From Thalassobius sp002708925 (GTDB lineage Bacteria > Pseudomonadota > Alphaproteobacteria > Rhodobacterales > Rhodobacteraceae), in the NCBI RefSeq assembly GCF_049803795.1, contig NZ_JBNAGJ010000004.1, positions 62,001 through 126,000 of the forward strand: a stretch of 64,000 bases of DNA. Reading direction: 5' to 3'. Of this stretch, positions 17,296 through 26,545 are shown in pieces (within the stretch, counting starts at the first letter, position 1; every line of letters begins with the position of its first letter). The position numbers and the translations under genes are program-made. Under the pieces are notes generated by a model. It made no database searches, was not told where the DNA came from, and saw nothing but the letters and a program-made list of their open reading frames with translations.

Positions 17296-18618
17296 ATGGA
17301 TTTTGATCTATCGGAGCAGCCCGAGATCGTACAGCAGGCGGCGGGCTATGCTTTGCAGATCTGGGAGCTGGCGCAATCGTGGCTGCTGAGCCCGCAGGCG
17401 TGGTCTCAGTTCGGGCTGCTGCTGGTGGCCTGGTTCGTGGCCGTTATTGCCTCCAAGCGGTTGCAGCCCTTTCTGCTGCGGTTTCTGACCCCAGAAGAGG
17501 ACACGGGCTATACCGCGCGGGCGCGTCTGTTCGTGAGGCAATTTCTGCCGCTTTTGCTGCCGCTGCTGGCCTGGCTGTTCACCGGGATCGGCGAAGGCGT
17601 GGTGCGCTCGATCTTTGATTCCGGGGCGGTGATTGCCTTTGGCAAGCGGGTTTTTCTGTTCGTGGCCGTGCGTCTGCTGGTCCGCGAGATCATCAAGGAT
17701 CCGTTTTTCAAGCTGCTGGGGCGCTATGTGATGCTGCCTCTTGCGGCGGTTTATGCGCTGGGTCTGCTGGATTTTGTGACGGCCAAGCTGGAAGAAACAG
17801 TGGTGCCGCTGGGCAACCTGTCGTTTTCGATGCTGGATCTGATCCGGTTTGTGATTGTGGGCGGCGTGATTTTCTGGCTGGGGCGGTGGTCGAACGATCA
17901 ATCTTCGACCTTGATCCAGAAACAAGAGGCCATGCGCCCCGCGACCCGGCAATTGGCGGTCAAAGTGGCCGAGATCGGGATTTTCGGCGTCGCGTTTCTG
18001 GTTTTCATGAACATCATGGGGATTCCGCTGACCTCTTTGGCGGTGCTGACGGGGGCGATTGGCGTGGGGCTGGGCTTTGGCTTGCAGAAAATCGCGTCGA
18101 ATTTCATCTCTGGCGTGATCCTGCTGGTCGAGGGGCAGGCCACCGTTGGCGATTACGTGGAACTGGATGGCGGTGAGGCCGGCACCATCGTGAAAATGAC
18201 CGCTCGCGCCGCGATTTTGGAAACTTTCGATGGGCGCTGGATCGTGGTGCCGAACGAGGATTTCATCACCACCCGCGTTGTGAACTATTCGGATCAGGGC
18301 AGCGCCAACCGATACGAGGCCGCTTTCTCGGTCAGCTATGACACGGATATTAACCAGGTGCCCGATGTCATTCAGGCGGCTGTGGCCAGGCTGCCCTTTG
18401 TTCTGGATGACCCCGAAGGCCCCGATTGCGAGCTGCGCGGCTTTGGCGATTCCGGCATAGATTTCTGTGTGGAATTCTGGGTGAATGGCATTGATGACGG
18501 GCGCAACAAATATAGCTCTCAGGTGTTGTTTGCGGTCTGGAATGCGCTGAAAGAATCCGGAATCGAAATCCCCTATCCGCATCGTGTGATCGAGTTCAAG
18601 AACGGCCTGCCGGGATGA
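17296..18618 (+). CDS. Mechanosensitive ion channel, MscS family
   Basis: A 440-residue inner-membrane channel that would release solutes on hypo-osmotic shock. It has a hydrophobic N-terminal half with about five membrane helices (near 30-50, 80-100, 113-130, 140-158, 180-200), then the pore-lining MscS helix LTSLAVLTGAIGVGLGFGLQKIASNFISG and the soluble beta domain beginning ILLVEGQATVGDYVEL, as in MscS. The start at 17296 has a good AAGGAG site 8-9 bases upstream. It overlaps the flavoprotein gene by 4 bp. Confidence 0.9.
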   Translation: MDFDLSEQPEIVQQAAGYALQIWELAQSWLLSPQAWSQFGLLLVAWFVAVIASKRLQPFLLRFLTPEEDTGYTARARLFVRQFLPLLLPLLAWLFTGIGEGVVRSIFDSGAVIAFGKRVFLFVAVRLLVREIIKDPFFKLLGRYVMLPLAAVYALGLLDFVTAKLEETVVPLGNLSFSMLDLIRFVIVGGVIFWLGRWSNDQSSTLIQKQEAMRPATRQLAVKVAEIGIFGVAFLVFMNIMGIPLTSLAVLTGAIGVGLGFGLQKIASNFISGVILLVEGQATVGDYVELDGGEAGTIVKMTARAAILETFDGRWIVVPNEDFITTRVVNYSDQGSANRYEAAFSVSYDTDINQVPDVIQAAVARLPFVLDDPEGPDCELRGFGDSGIDFCVEFWVNGIDDGRNKYSSQVLFAVWNALKESGIEIPYPHRVIEFKNGLPG

Positions 18619-19775
18619 GCTATGCACTGGTCATCGGCGCAGGCCCGGCTGGGTTGATGGCGGCCGACGCGCTGTCTTCGGCGGGTCACCGGGTGATCGT
18701 GGCCGAGGCCAAGCCCTCACCGGCGCGCAAATTCCTGATGGCGGGCAAATCCGGCCTGAACCTGACAAAAGACGAACCCACGGATCGCTTTGTTTCGCAC
18801 TTCTTTCAGGCCGCGCCGACCCTGCGCCCTATGCTGGCCGCTTTCGGCCCCGCTCAGGTGCAGGACTGGGCCAGAGCGCTGGACCAGGAGATCTTCACCG
18901 GCTCCTCCGGGCGGGTGTTTCCCAAGGCGATGAAGGCCTCTCCTTTGCTGCGTGCCTGGCTGCGTCGGCTTTCGGATCAAGGCGTCGAAATCCGCACCCG
19001 CTGGCGCTGGACATCCGGCCTGCGCAATCCGGTGTTCGATACGCCCGATGGCCCGCAAACTCTGACCCCTGCGGCGCTTATCCTCGCCTGCGGCGGTGCC
19101 AGCTGGGCCAGGTTAGGCTCTGATGCGGACTGGGTGCGCCACCTGCCGGTCAGGGATCTGGCCCCGTTCCAGCCCGCCAATATGGGCTTTTACGTGGACT
19201 GGTCTCCCCATATGGAAAAACACTTCGGCCAGCCGGTGAAGAACACCCTGCTCAAAGCCGGCCCCACCCACATACGCGCCGAGTTTGTCCTCACCCGCCG
19301 CGGGGTCGAGGGCGGCGGCATCTACGCCGTCTCCCGCCCCTTGCGCCAGGGTGCTCCCCTGACGCTGGACTTGTTGCCGGATCTGCCCACCGAAACCATC
19401 CGCGCGCGCCTGTCGAACACCAAACAATCCCTCCCGAACCGCCTGCGCCGCCTGCTGCGCGACCCGGTCAAACAAGCGCTTGTGCTCGAATGCGCCCGCC
19501 CCCTGCCCAATGACATCGCGCCACTATTGAAAAACCTGCCCCTGCCGGTCACCGCCCCCTTCCCCATGGACGAGGCAATCTCCACCGCAGGCGGCCTGCG
19601 CTTCACCGCTCTCACAGACGGGCTGATGCTGCAATCACACCCCGGCATCTTCGCCGCCGGAGAAATGCTCGACTGGGAGGCCCCAACCGGCGGCTATCTG
19701 CTCACCGGCTGCCTGGCCACGGGCAAATGGGCGGGCGAAAATGCCGCCCGCTTCCTGGCCTCTTCTTTGCTCTGA
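18615..19775 (+). CDS. TIGR03862-type flavoprotein (HI0933/BaiN-like)
   Basis: A 386-residue FAD-dependent protein of the HI0933 family. The N-terminal GAGPAGLMAADAL at 8-20 is the FAD dinucleotide-binding motif; KFLMAGKSGLNLTKDEP is the characteristic family motif; and GYLLTGCLATGKWAGENAA near the end is the second FAD site. Family members are mostly uncharacterised; BaiN has been proposed as a reductase of bile acids, which need not apply here. The last codons TCT-TCT-TTG-CTC-TGA coincide with the start of a dispersed palindromic repeat, so the element reads into the reading frame. Confidence 0.86.
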   Translation: MSYALVIGAGPAGLMAADALSSAGHRVIVAEAKPSPARKFLMAGKSGLNLTKDEPTDRFVSHFFQAAPTLRPMLAAFGPAQVQDWARALDQEIFTGSSGRVFPKAMKASPLLRAWLRRLSDQGVEIRTRWRWTSGLRNPVFDTPDGPQTLTPAALILACGGASWARLGSDADWVRHLPVRDLAPFQPANMGFYVDWSPHMEKHFGQPVKNTLLKAGPTHIRAEFVLTRRGVEGGGIYAVSRPLRQGAPLTLDLLPDLPTETIRARLSNTKQSLPNRLRRLLRDPVKQALVLECARPLPNDIAPLLKNLPLPVTAPFPMDEAISTAGGLRFTALTDGLMLQSHPGIFAAGEMLDWEAPTGGYLLTGCLATGKWAGENAARFLASSLL

Positions 19776-19821
19776 CAATACTCCGGGGGAATGTGCCGCA
19801 GGCACAGGGGGCAGCGCCCCC
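19762..19821 (+). repeat. Palindromic intergenic element, copy 2
   Basis: Same consensus as copy 1 (CTTCTTTGCTCT, then AATACTCCGGGGGA) with the terminal hairpin GGGGGC/GCCCCC. The middle hairpin is GTGCCGCAGGCAC, not that of copy 1, but it is still self-complementary: the stem is kept while the sequence changes. It overlaps the last codons of the flavoprotein gene and ends 8 bp before the convergent GST stop. Confidence 0.85.
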
Positions 19822-19828
19822 AGATGCC

Positions 19829-20413
19829 TCAGTTGGCAACTGCCCGCTTAAACGCATCCCGCCCGCGCATCGCCTTGGCATAGGCCAGCAGCGCTTCGTT
19901 CTCGAACGGGAATTTCGCGGCATAAGCCCAGTTCAGGCAATGAGTCGCAATGATGTCGGGAATCGTCATCTTCTCGCCCATCAGAAACGGGCCTTCCAGA
20001 CATTTGGCGATTCGCTCGGCGTTGCGTGCGAATTCCCACTTCAGGCTGGTTTTCACCTCGGGGACGCGTTTGTCCTCGGGCAGGATAAAGCCATGCCGCG
20101 CGCCAGCCCACAGCACCGCATCCATTTCATCCAGGATCATATTGGTCAGCCCGTCTTGCCGGGCGCGCTCGATCGTGCCGGCCGGATAGGTCAGCCCGCC
20201 GTGTTTATCGGCCAGATAGGTCATGATCGCGGTTGAATCCGTCAGGATCGTGTCGCCTTCTTTCAGCGCGGGAATCTTCCCCGAGGCATTGCAGGCATAG
20301 GCCTCTTTCGAGTGCGGCTTGGCCTTGATCTGCTCATAGGGCTGGCCCAGTTCCTCTAGCATCCAGGTGACGCGAAAGGCGCGGCTTTGGGTGTCGCCAA
20401 TGACTTGGTACAT
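19829..20413 (-). CDS. Glutathione S-transferase family protein
   Basis: A 194-residue cytosolic GST. The N-terminal thioredoxin-like half shows NASGKIPALKEGDTILTDSTAIMTYLADKHG, with the cis-Pro in KIPAL and the glutathione-binding DST; the helical C-terminal half has the conserved TIPDIIATHCLNWA. No Cys or Tyr at the exact catalytic place is obvious, so the class (beta or other) is undecided. The start at 20413 follows an AGGGAGAAG ribosome site. Substrates unknown. Confidence 0.86.
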   Translation of the reverse strand: MYQVIGDTQSRAFRVTWMLEELGQPYEQIKAKPHSKEAYACNASGKIPALKEGDTILTDSTAIMTYLADKHGGLTYPAGTIERARQDGLTNMILDEMDAVLWAGARHGFILPEDKRVPEVKTSLKWEFARNAERIAKCLEGPFLMGEKMTIPDIIATHCLNWAYAAKFPFENEALLAYAKAMRGRDAFKRAVAN

Positions 20414-20509
20414 AAAATCTTCTCCCTGTTCGCCCGCGTGTTGCGGGGTCTCCTGCTGGGAACAAAGCGCAGATTCCATAAGAAGGCCAGAGTAACCTAA
20501 CGGCGTAAC

Positions 20510-21517
20510 TTAGCGCCGGTTCATCCGGGCGATGCGGATCAGCATCCGTTCCACCAGAGCCATCGCCGGGGCATTCTGCCCGGCCGAGCGCAGTTGCAGA
20601 TCGGTGTCGGTGATATGGGCCAGCGCGCGTTCCAGCCGCTCGGAGCCCAGGGTTTGGGCCTGCCGGGTGCTGCGCTCTTTTTGTTTGAAATTGCCGGGGA
20701 TGAACACGCGCCCACCGGGATTGGCCGCGATGGTATAGAGCGTTCGGAAATGCCGGGTTGCGCCGATGCACAGGGTGACGGGATTGGCCCCCTGCGCCTG
20801 CATTTTCTTCAGCATCGGGTCCAGTTCGCTGTCACGCCCCTCGGCCACGACATTCAGCAGATCGTCCAGCGCCGCCTCGGTCGAGGCAGGGGCGCAGGCC
20901 TGAATATCGGCGCTGGTGACGGGGGTGTCCTCGCTGCGTTTATACAGCGCCAGTTTTTCCAGCGTCTGCCGGAAATCGCCGGGTTGCAGATCGCGCGCCA
21001 GGGCGGTCAGGTCCTGCATGGCCCCGTCAGCCAGCCGGGTCAGGCCGGAACGGGCCAGCTCGGCCTCGATCTCGTCCCGCGTCATCGGATCGTCATAAAG
21101 CGCGGCGGCAAAGGCGTTTGGATGCGCCTCGAACGCTTTGCGCAGCTTCGAGGTAGGTTTCAGATCGCCCGCCGTCACCACGATCTGCGCATCGCCCTGG
21201 GCCCAATCGGTCAGAGCATTCAGAATCGCGGGGGCGGCGGTCTCGTTTGCATCCTCGACAAAGGCGACGCGCTGGCCGGGGAAAAAGCTGATCGCCTTGA
21301 CCGCATCCAGCAATTGCGCGGGATCTTTGCGCAGATCGGCGCCGGGAATGCGGGTCAGGCGCATTTCCTCTTCGCCATTGGGGCCGATCAGGGCGGCGAT
21401 GGCCTCTTGGCGTTTCAGGGCCACGCGCATGGCATCCTTGCCGAAAATCAGCAGCCCGGCCTTCGCCGGATCGGGCTTCGCGAAATAGCGGGACGCCTCG
21501 CGCGGGGGGAGCTTCAT
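20510..21517 (-). CDS. holA: DNA polymerase III delta subunit HolA
   Basis: A 335-residue clamp-loader subunit that opens the beta sliding clamp. The N-terminal AAA-like domain contains GLLIFGKDAMRVALKRQEAI, and the fold continues with FFPGQRVAFVEDANE and the helical lid domain; the C-terminal collar domain ends near LVERMLIRIARMNRR. No Walker A motif is expected in delta. It is the last gene of the leuS-lptE-holA operon; its start overlaps the lptE stop by 4 bp. This order is common in alphaproteobacteria. Confidence 0.9.
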   Translation of the reverse strand: MKLPPREASRYFAKPDPAKAGLLIFGKDAMRVALKRQEAIAALIGPNGEEEMRLTRIPGADLRKDPAQLLDAVKAISFFPGQRVAFVEDANETAAPAILNALTDWAQGDAQIVVTAGDLKPTSKLRKAFEAHPNAFAAALYDDPMTRDEIEAELARSGLTRLADGAMQDLTALARDLQPGDFRQTLEKLALYKRSEDTPVTSADIQACAPASTEAALDDLLNVVAEGRDSELDPMLKKMQAQGANPVTLCIGATRHFRTLYTIAANPGGRVFIPGNFKQKERSTRQAQTLGSERLERALAHITDTDLQLRSAGQNAPAMALVERMLIRIARMNRR

Positions 21518-22005
21518 TCCGCCAGCCCCGGCGAGGCCGCGATCAGCCGCGTGACGATCTGATCGGCCAGGATCACCGCCAGCCGTTCGCGGGCATCGCG
21601 CTCTGAGGCCAGGGTGGCCACCGTGCTGGAGGTCGTCGAATAGCCGGTAAAGCTGTTGACCTTACCGCTGGTCAGAACCGTGCCGGTATCGGCATCGCGC
21701 AGCGCGTAGGCGGCGCTGCCGACGATGTTGAACCGCGTGGTGATGTTGTCGGCGGATACGGCCATGCGTTCCTCGACAAAGGTCAGCTGATAGCCCAGCT
21801 GATAGCGTTCCTGCGCGGTGCGTCCCAGCCGGGTTTCCAGCCGTTGCACCAGCAATTGTTCGTCCCGCGTGTCCGGCGCATCTACGGCGATTGCCGATTG
21901 CAGCTGCGTGGCCGGGCCCGATGGCCCGTAAGCAGGGGCAAAGCCGCAGCCCGTCAGGGCCACGGTCAGTCCGATGATCAGGGTTCTACGGTTAAATAAC
22001 CACAT
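21514..22005 (-). CDS. lptE: LPS-assembly lipoprotein LptE
   Basis: A 163-residue outer-membrane lipoprotein that plugs LptD and helps place LPS on the cell surface. The signal peptide (residues 1-19) ends with the lipobox LTGC, and the mature protein starts at that Cys with GFAPAYGPSG, typical of LptE. Beta-rich segments QLGYQLTFVEER and AAYALRDADTGTVLTSGKV follow. It overlaps leuS by 14 bp and holA by 4 bp, so the three are tightly coupled. Confidence 0.9.
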   Translation of the reverse strand: MWLFNRRTLIIGLTVALTGCGFAPAYGPSGPATQLQSAIAVDAPDTRDEQLLVQRLETRLGRTAQERYQLGYQLTFVEERMAVSADNITTRFNIVGSAAYALRDADTGTVLTSGKVNSFTGYSTTSSTVATLASERDARERLAVILADQIVTRLIAASPGLAE

Positions 22006-24535
22006 TCACGATGCGTCCGGGCACTACAATCAGCTTCTTCGGGGTGGCCCCATCCAGAGCCTTGATCACAGCATCCTGCGCCAGCGCCAGCTTTTCAACC
22101 TCTTCCTTGGGCATATCCTTGGGCACGCTGATTTCCGCGCGGCGTTTGCCGTTGATCTGGATCGGCAGGGTGACGGCATCGTCCACCAGCATTGCCTCAT
22201 CCGCGACGGGCCAGGTGGCGGTGGCAATCAGGCCTTCGCCGCCCAGCAGTTGCCAGATTTCCTCGGACAGGTGGGGGGTCATGGGCGACATCAGCTGCGC
22301 CAGAACCTGCGCGGCCTGGGTTTTTGCGCCCTTCCCGGCCTTGGATTTCGCCAGCGTGTTGGTGAACCCATAGAGCTTCGCAATCGAGGCGTTGAAGCCA
22401 AAGCTTTCGATCCCGCCGGTCACGTCATGGATACATTTGTGCATCGCGCGCAGCAGGGCCTTATCTTCGCTGGGGTTCTCGGCGGCATCCATGCCCGCGA
22501 TGTCATTGGCGATGCGGTAGACGCGCGCCAGGTGCTTGGCGGCTGCCTCGGCGCCAGCGGCGGTCCATTCCACATCCCGTTCGGGGGGCGAGTCGCTCAG
22601 CACGAACCAGCGCGCGGTATCGGCGCCGTATTGCTGGATGATCTGCACCGGGTCCACGACGTTGTTTTTCGACTTGGACATCTTGGCCGAGGGCACGATG
22701 GTTACCTCGGTCCCGTCCTTCAGGAAACCCTTGCCGTCGCGCAGCGTCACTTCCTCGGGGTAGTGGTAGACGGGCCGGCCATCGGTGCCGGTGGTTTTGT
22801 AAATCGCGTGAGTCACCATGCCCTGGGTGAACAGGGCGTTGAACGGTTCCTTGGATTTCTCGGGCAGGTGGCCGCAGATGTTCATCGCGCGGGCAAAGAA
22901 GCGCGAATAGAGCAGGTGCAAAATCGCATGTTCAATGCCACCGATATACTGATCCACGTTCATCCAGTATTCGGCCTCGGCCAGATCGGTGGGCGTGTCG
23001 GCGCGCGGGGCGGTGAAGCGGGCGAAATACCAGCTGCTGTCCACAAACGTGTCCATCGTGTCGGTTTCGCGCTGCGCAGGCTTACCGCATTTGGGGCAGG
23101 TGCAGTTCCGCCAGGTCGGGTGACGGTCCAGCGGGTTGCCGGGAATATCGAACGAGACATCATCGGGCAGTTTGACCGGCAGGTTTTCCTTTTTCTCGGG
23201 CACCACGCCGCAGGTGTCGCAATGCACCACGGGAATCGGACAGCCCCAATAACGCTGACGCGAAAGGCCCCAGTCACGCAGGCGGAATTTCGTCACGCCC
23301 TGGCCGATGCCATTGGATTCGCAATGATCCACGGCGGCGGCGACGGCCTCGTCCCCGGTTTGGAGCTCGGCCCCGGCGAAGCCCTTCACATAGCGGACTT
23401 TTTCCGATTTTACCGGCACATAGGGGGCGTTTTCCGGGTAATCCCCTTCGAGCGGTTCAAAAGTCGGGATGATCGGCAGGCCGTATTTGGTGGCGAACTC
23501 ATGGTCACGTTCGTCATGGGCCGGGCAGGCAAAGACCGCGCCGGTGCCGTAATCCATCAGGATGAAGTTGGCGATCCAGACGGGCAGTTCCCAATTCGGA
23601 TCCAGCGGGTGTTTGACGGTCAGCCCGGTGTCAAAGCCCAGCTTTTCGGCGGTTTCGATGGCCTCGGCGGTGGTGCCGCCCTTGCGGGCCTCGGCGCAGA
23701 ATTCCGCGACCTCGGGGCGCTGAGCCTCCAGTTCCTTGGCCAGCGGATGATCGGGCGAGATGCCCACAAAGGACGCGCCCATCAGCGTGTCGGGACGGGT
23801 GGTGTACACCTCGATCTCGCCCCCGTCGGTGCGTTCAAAGCTGAATTGCAACCCGCGCGATTTACCGATCCAGTTGGCCTGCATCAGTTTGACCTTGGCG
23901 GGCCAGTCATCCAGCCCGTCCAGCGCATCCAGCAATTCGCCCGAGAAATCCGAGATCTTGAAGAACCACTGCGTCAGCTCGCGCCGTTCCACATCCGCGC
24001 CGGAACGCCAGCCCTTGCCGTCGATCACCTGTTCGTTGGCCAGAACGGTCATATCCACCGGATCCCAGTTCACCACGGCGTTTTTGCGGTAAACCAGCCC
24101 CTTCTCGATGAAGTCGATGAACATCGACTGCTGCTGGCCGTAATATTCCGGATCGCAAGTGGCAAACATCCGGGTCCAGTCCAGCGCAAAGCCCAGCGGC
24201 TTCATCTGGCCGACCATCGTGTCGATATTGTCGTAGGTCCAATCCTTGGGGTGCCCGCCCGAGGCCATAGCCGCGTTTTCAGCCGGCATCCCGAAGGCGT
24301 CAAACCCCATCGGGTGCAGCACGTTATGCCCGGTGGACATCTTATAGCGCGCGATAACGTCGCCCATGGTGTAGTTGCGCACGTGCCCGATATGGATGCG
24401 TCCCGAGGGATAGGGGAACATCTCTAGCACATAGTATTTCGGTTTGTCGTCGCTGCGGACGGCCTTGAAGGTTTCAGCCTTGTCCCAGGCTTCTTGCCAC
24501 TTGGCTTCGATTTCGCCGGCAGAATAGCGCGTCAT
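21992..24535 (-). CDS. leuS: Leucyl-tRNA synthetase
   Basis: An 847-residue class I aminoacyl-tRNA synthetase charging tRNA-Leu. The HIGH-type motif is IHIGH in YPSGRIHIGHVRNY near residue 45; the KMSKS motif is complete in PSAKMSKSKNNV near 620; the CP1 editing domain with YTTRPDTLMGASF is present. The length fits. The start at 24535 gives the standard N-terminus MTRYSAGEIEAKWQ; a start 16 codons upstream is less likely. It is first in the leuS-lptE-holA operon. Confidence 0.97.
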   Translation of the reverse strand: MTRYSAGEIEAKWQEAWDKAETFKAVRSDDKPKYYVLEMFPYPSGRIHIGHVRNYTMGDVIARYKMSTGHNVLHPMGFDAFGMPAENAAMASGGHPKDWTYDNIDTMVGQMKPLGFALDWTRMFATCDPEYYGQQQSMFIDFIEKGLVYRKNAVVNWDPVDMTVLANEQVIDGKGWRSGADVERRELTQWFFKISDFSGELLDALDGLDDWPAKVKLMQANWIGKSRGLQFSFERTDGGEIEVYTTRPDTLMGASFVGISPDHPLAKELEAQRPEVAEFCAEARKGGTTAEAIETAEKLGFDTGLTVKHPLDPNWELPVWIANFILMDYGTGAVFACPAHDERDHEFATKYGLPIIPTFEPLEGDYPENAPYVPVKSEKVRYVKGFAGAELQTGDEAVAAAVDHCESNGIGQGVTKFRLRDWGLSRQRYWGCPIPVVHCDTCGVVPEKKENLPVKLPDDVSFDIPGNPLDRHPTWRNCTCPKCGKPAQRETDTMDTFVDSSWYFARFTAPRADTPTDLAEAEYWMNVDQYIGGIEHAILHLLYSRFFARAMNICGHLPEKSKEPFNALFTQGMVTHAIYKTTGTDGRPVYHYPEEVTLRDGKGFLKDGTEVTIVPSAKMSKSKNNVVDPVQIIQQYGADTARWFVLSDSPPERDVEWTAAGAEAAAKHLARVYRIANDIAGMDAAENPSEDKALLRAMHKCIHDVTGGIESFGFNASIAKLYGFTNTLAKSKAGKGAKTQAAQVLAQLMSPMTPHLSEEIWQLLGGEGLIATATWPVADEAMLVDDAVTLPIQINGKRRAEISVPKDMPKEEVEKLALAQDAVIKALDGATPKKLIVVPGRIVNVVI

Positions 24536-24678
24536 ATCGGGCGGACCTTTCCTTAGTCGCGTGTCGGAACGGGTGATAGGCATGTGTGGGCCGCTGGTCT
24601 AGGGGGAAGTCGTGAAAACCAGCCCTGTTCGAGGCAGTTTTGCGGGGTATAAAGAAGAAAACCCATACAGGCCCGTCC

Positions 24679-25938
24679 ATGAAAATCCTTTTTATCCATC
24701 AGAATTTCCCCGGCCAGTTCAAACATCTGGCTCCGGCCTTGGCTGCGCAGGGGCATCAATGCGTCGCGCTGACCCTGCGCGTGAAAGAGCCGGGCACCTG
24801 GCAGGGGGTGCGTGTTCTGCCCTACCGGCTGACGCGCAAACAGGGGACGGGCATTCATCCTTGGGTGCAGGATTTCGACACCAAGGTCATCCGGGCCGAG
24901 GCCTGTTTCGCCGCCGCGCTCAAGCTGCGCGATCAGGGGTTTACCCCCGATATCATCGTCGGTCACCCCGGCTGGGGTGAAACGATGTTCCTGCGCGATG
25001 TGTGGCCCTCGGCGCGGATCGGGCTCTATTGCGAGCTGTATCACCTGTCCGGTCCCGATCATGTGGGCTTTGATCCCGAGTTTCAGTCAAAGACAGGCCC
25101 GGCCGAACCCATGCGGATACGGCTCAAGAACCTCAATAACCGGATGCATTTTGATGTGGCGGATGCGGGGCTGTCGCCGACAAGGTTCCAGGCCAGCACT
25201 TTTCCGGCTGACTGGCAGGACAAGATCAGCGTCATTCATGATGGCATCGACACCGATCATCTGGTGCAGAACCCCGGTGCGCGGCTGACTTTGCCCGATG
25301 GGTCGGTCGTAACGCGCGAGGATGAGGTGATCACCTTCGTCAACCGAAACCTGGAACCTTATCGGGGCTATCATATCTTCATGCGCGCGCTGCCGCGCCT
25401 GCTGAAGGAGCGCCCCAACGCGCGGGTTCTGATCGTTGGCGGGGATGAGGTCAGCTATGGCGCGCGTCCGCCCAAGGGGCAGACCTGGAAACAGATTTTC
25501 ATAGATGAGGTGCGCGGCCGTATTCCCACCCCCGATTGGGACCGTGTGCATTTTCTAGGCCGCATCCCCTATGATCAGTTCATCAGCCTGTTGCAGGTCA
25601 GCCGCGTGCATGTCTACCTGACCTATCCCTTCGTGCTGTCCTGGTCCCTGTTCGAGGCCATGTCCACTCAGGCCGCCATCGTCGCCAGCGATACCGCCCC
25701 CGTGGCCGAGGCCATCACCCACGATGTGAACGGCCGTCTGGTGGATTTCTTTGACAAGGATGCGCTGGTGAGTGAAATTTCTGGCCTGCTGGACGACCCT
25801 GCGGCGCGCGCTCGGCTGGGGGCTGCGGCGCGGGATCTGATCGTGCGGAATTACGACCTGAAAACCGTCTGCCTGCCCCGGCAGTTGGACTGGATTGAAC
25901 GTCTGTATCAGATGGCTCCGGGTGCGGTGGCCGGTTAG
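24679..25938 (+). CDS. GT4-like glycosyltransferase
   Basis: A 419-residue GT-B fold glycosyltransferase, probably acting on a cell-surface polysaccharide at the cytoplasmic face. The opening MKILFIHQNFPGQFKHLAPALAAQGH is a typical donor-retaining GT4 start, and the C-terminal nucleotide-sugar site shows FLGRIPYDQFISLLQVSRVHVYLTYPFVLSWSLFEAMSTQAAIVASDTAP with the E-x7-E like block. Donor and acceptor are unknown. It starts a plus-strand pair with the cupin gene, inserted between leuS and the DUF3576 gene. Confidence 0.85.
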   Translation: MKILFIHQNFPGQFKHLAPALAAQGHQCVALTLRVKEPGTWQGVRVLPYRLTRKQGTGIHPWVQDFDTKVIRAEACFAAALKLRDQGFTPDIIVGHPGWGETMFLRDVWPSARIGLYCELYHLSGPDHVGFDPEFQSKTGPAEPMRIRLKNLNNRMHFDVADAGLSPTRFQASTFPADWQDKISVIHDGIDTDHLVQNPGARLTLPDGSVVTREDEVITFVNRNLEPYRGYHIFMRALPRLLKERPNARVLIVGGDEVSYGARPPKGQTWKQIFIDEVRGRIPTPDWDRVHFLGRIPYDQFISLLQVSRVHVYLTYPFVLSWSLFEAMSTQAAIVASDTAPVAEAITHDVNGRLVDFFDKDALVSEISGLLDDPAARARLGAAARDLIVRNYDLKTVCLPRQLDWIERLYQMAPGAVAG

Positions 25939-25947
25939 GAGGGACAC

Positions 25948-26439
25948 ATGACGAATGAGACATACCTGCTGCGCGCCGCAGAGATCGACGCCATGGACGG
26001 GGCCCGGAAAACCCATTTCCTGAACCCGAATGCGCAGCGTCTGAACAAATCTCTGGGCGATGCAACGGGGCTGACGGGGCTGGGCGTGCATCTGATCGAG
26101 GTGCAACCGGGCCATGAAACCACCGAACTTCACCTGCACCACCACGAGGATGAATGCGTCTATATCCTGTCCGGCACCGGGACCGCTGTGATTGGCGATC
26201 AGGAACACGCTATCGGGCCCGGCGACTTTCTGGGCTATCGCAAGGGCGGGCTGGCGCATACGATTGTGAACACGGGCCAGACGGCTCTGCGCTGTCTGGT
26301 GATCGGCCAGCGGCTGCCCCATGACGTGTGCGATTACCCGAACAAGGACAAACGCCTTTTTCGCAGCGCGGGGTTGCCGTGGTCTCTGGTGGATCGGTCC
26401 GCAATTGCAGTGCCGGGCGGCTCTGTGGGGCGGAAATAG
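25948..26439 (+). CDS. Cupin-domain protein
   Basis: A 163-residue single-domain cupin. The metal site is visible as ELHLHHHEDECVYILSGTG, with the His-X-His and Glu of cupin motif 1, and motif 2 in GPGDFLGYRKGGLAHTIVN with the second His. The reaction is unknown; family members include sugar isomerases, dioxygenases and storage proteins. A strong TAGGAGGG ribosome site sits 6 bases before the ATG, and the gene follows the glycosyltransferase by 9 bp, so a sugar-related role is a reasonable guess. Confidence 0.8.
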   Translation: MTNETYLLRAAEIDAMDGARKTHFLNPNAQRLNKSLGDATGLTGLGVHLIEVQPGHETTELHLHHHEDECVYILSGTGTAVIGDQEHAIGPGDFLGYRKGGLAHTIVNTGQTALRCLVIGQRLPHDVCDYPNKDKRLFRSAGLPWSLVDRSAIAVPGGSVGRK

Positions 26440-26487
26440 CCCGCCACAATCGGCGCACACGGGCAAAATGCCGGTAATGAAGGCCCC

Positions 26488-26521
26488 AAAGAAAACCCCC
26501 GGCGCCGGGCGCTCGGGGGGG
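26488..26521 (-). terminator. Probable terminator after the DUF3576 gene
   Basis: A GC-rich, partly self-complementary stretch with C and G runs (CCCCCGG at 26496-26502, CGGGGGGG at 26514-26521) is followed on the minus strand by the T-rich TTTTCTTT. It lies 25 bp past the DUF3576 stop, between convergent genes. The stem has mismatches. Confidence 0.5.
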
Positions 26522-26545
26522 GCGTTTACATCGGGATTGCGCCGA

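Noticed and set aside
21974..24427. An 817-codon plus-strand open frame opposite leuS.
   Set aside because: GC-rich codon use in leuS keeps the antisense frame open; the protein looks like no family and leuS is certain.
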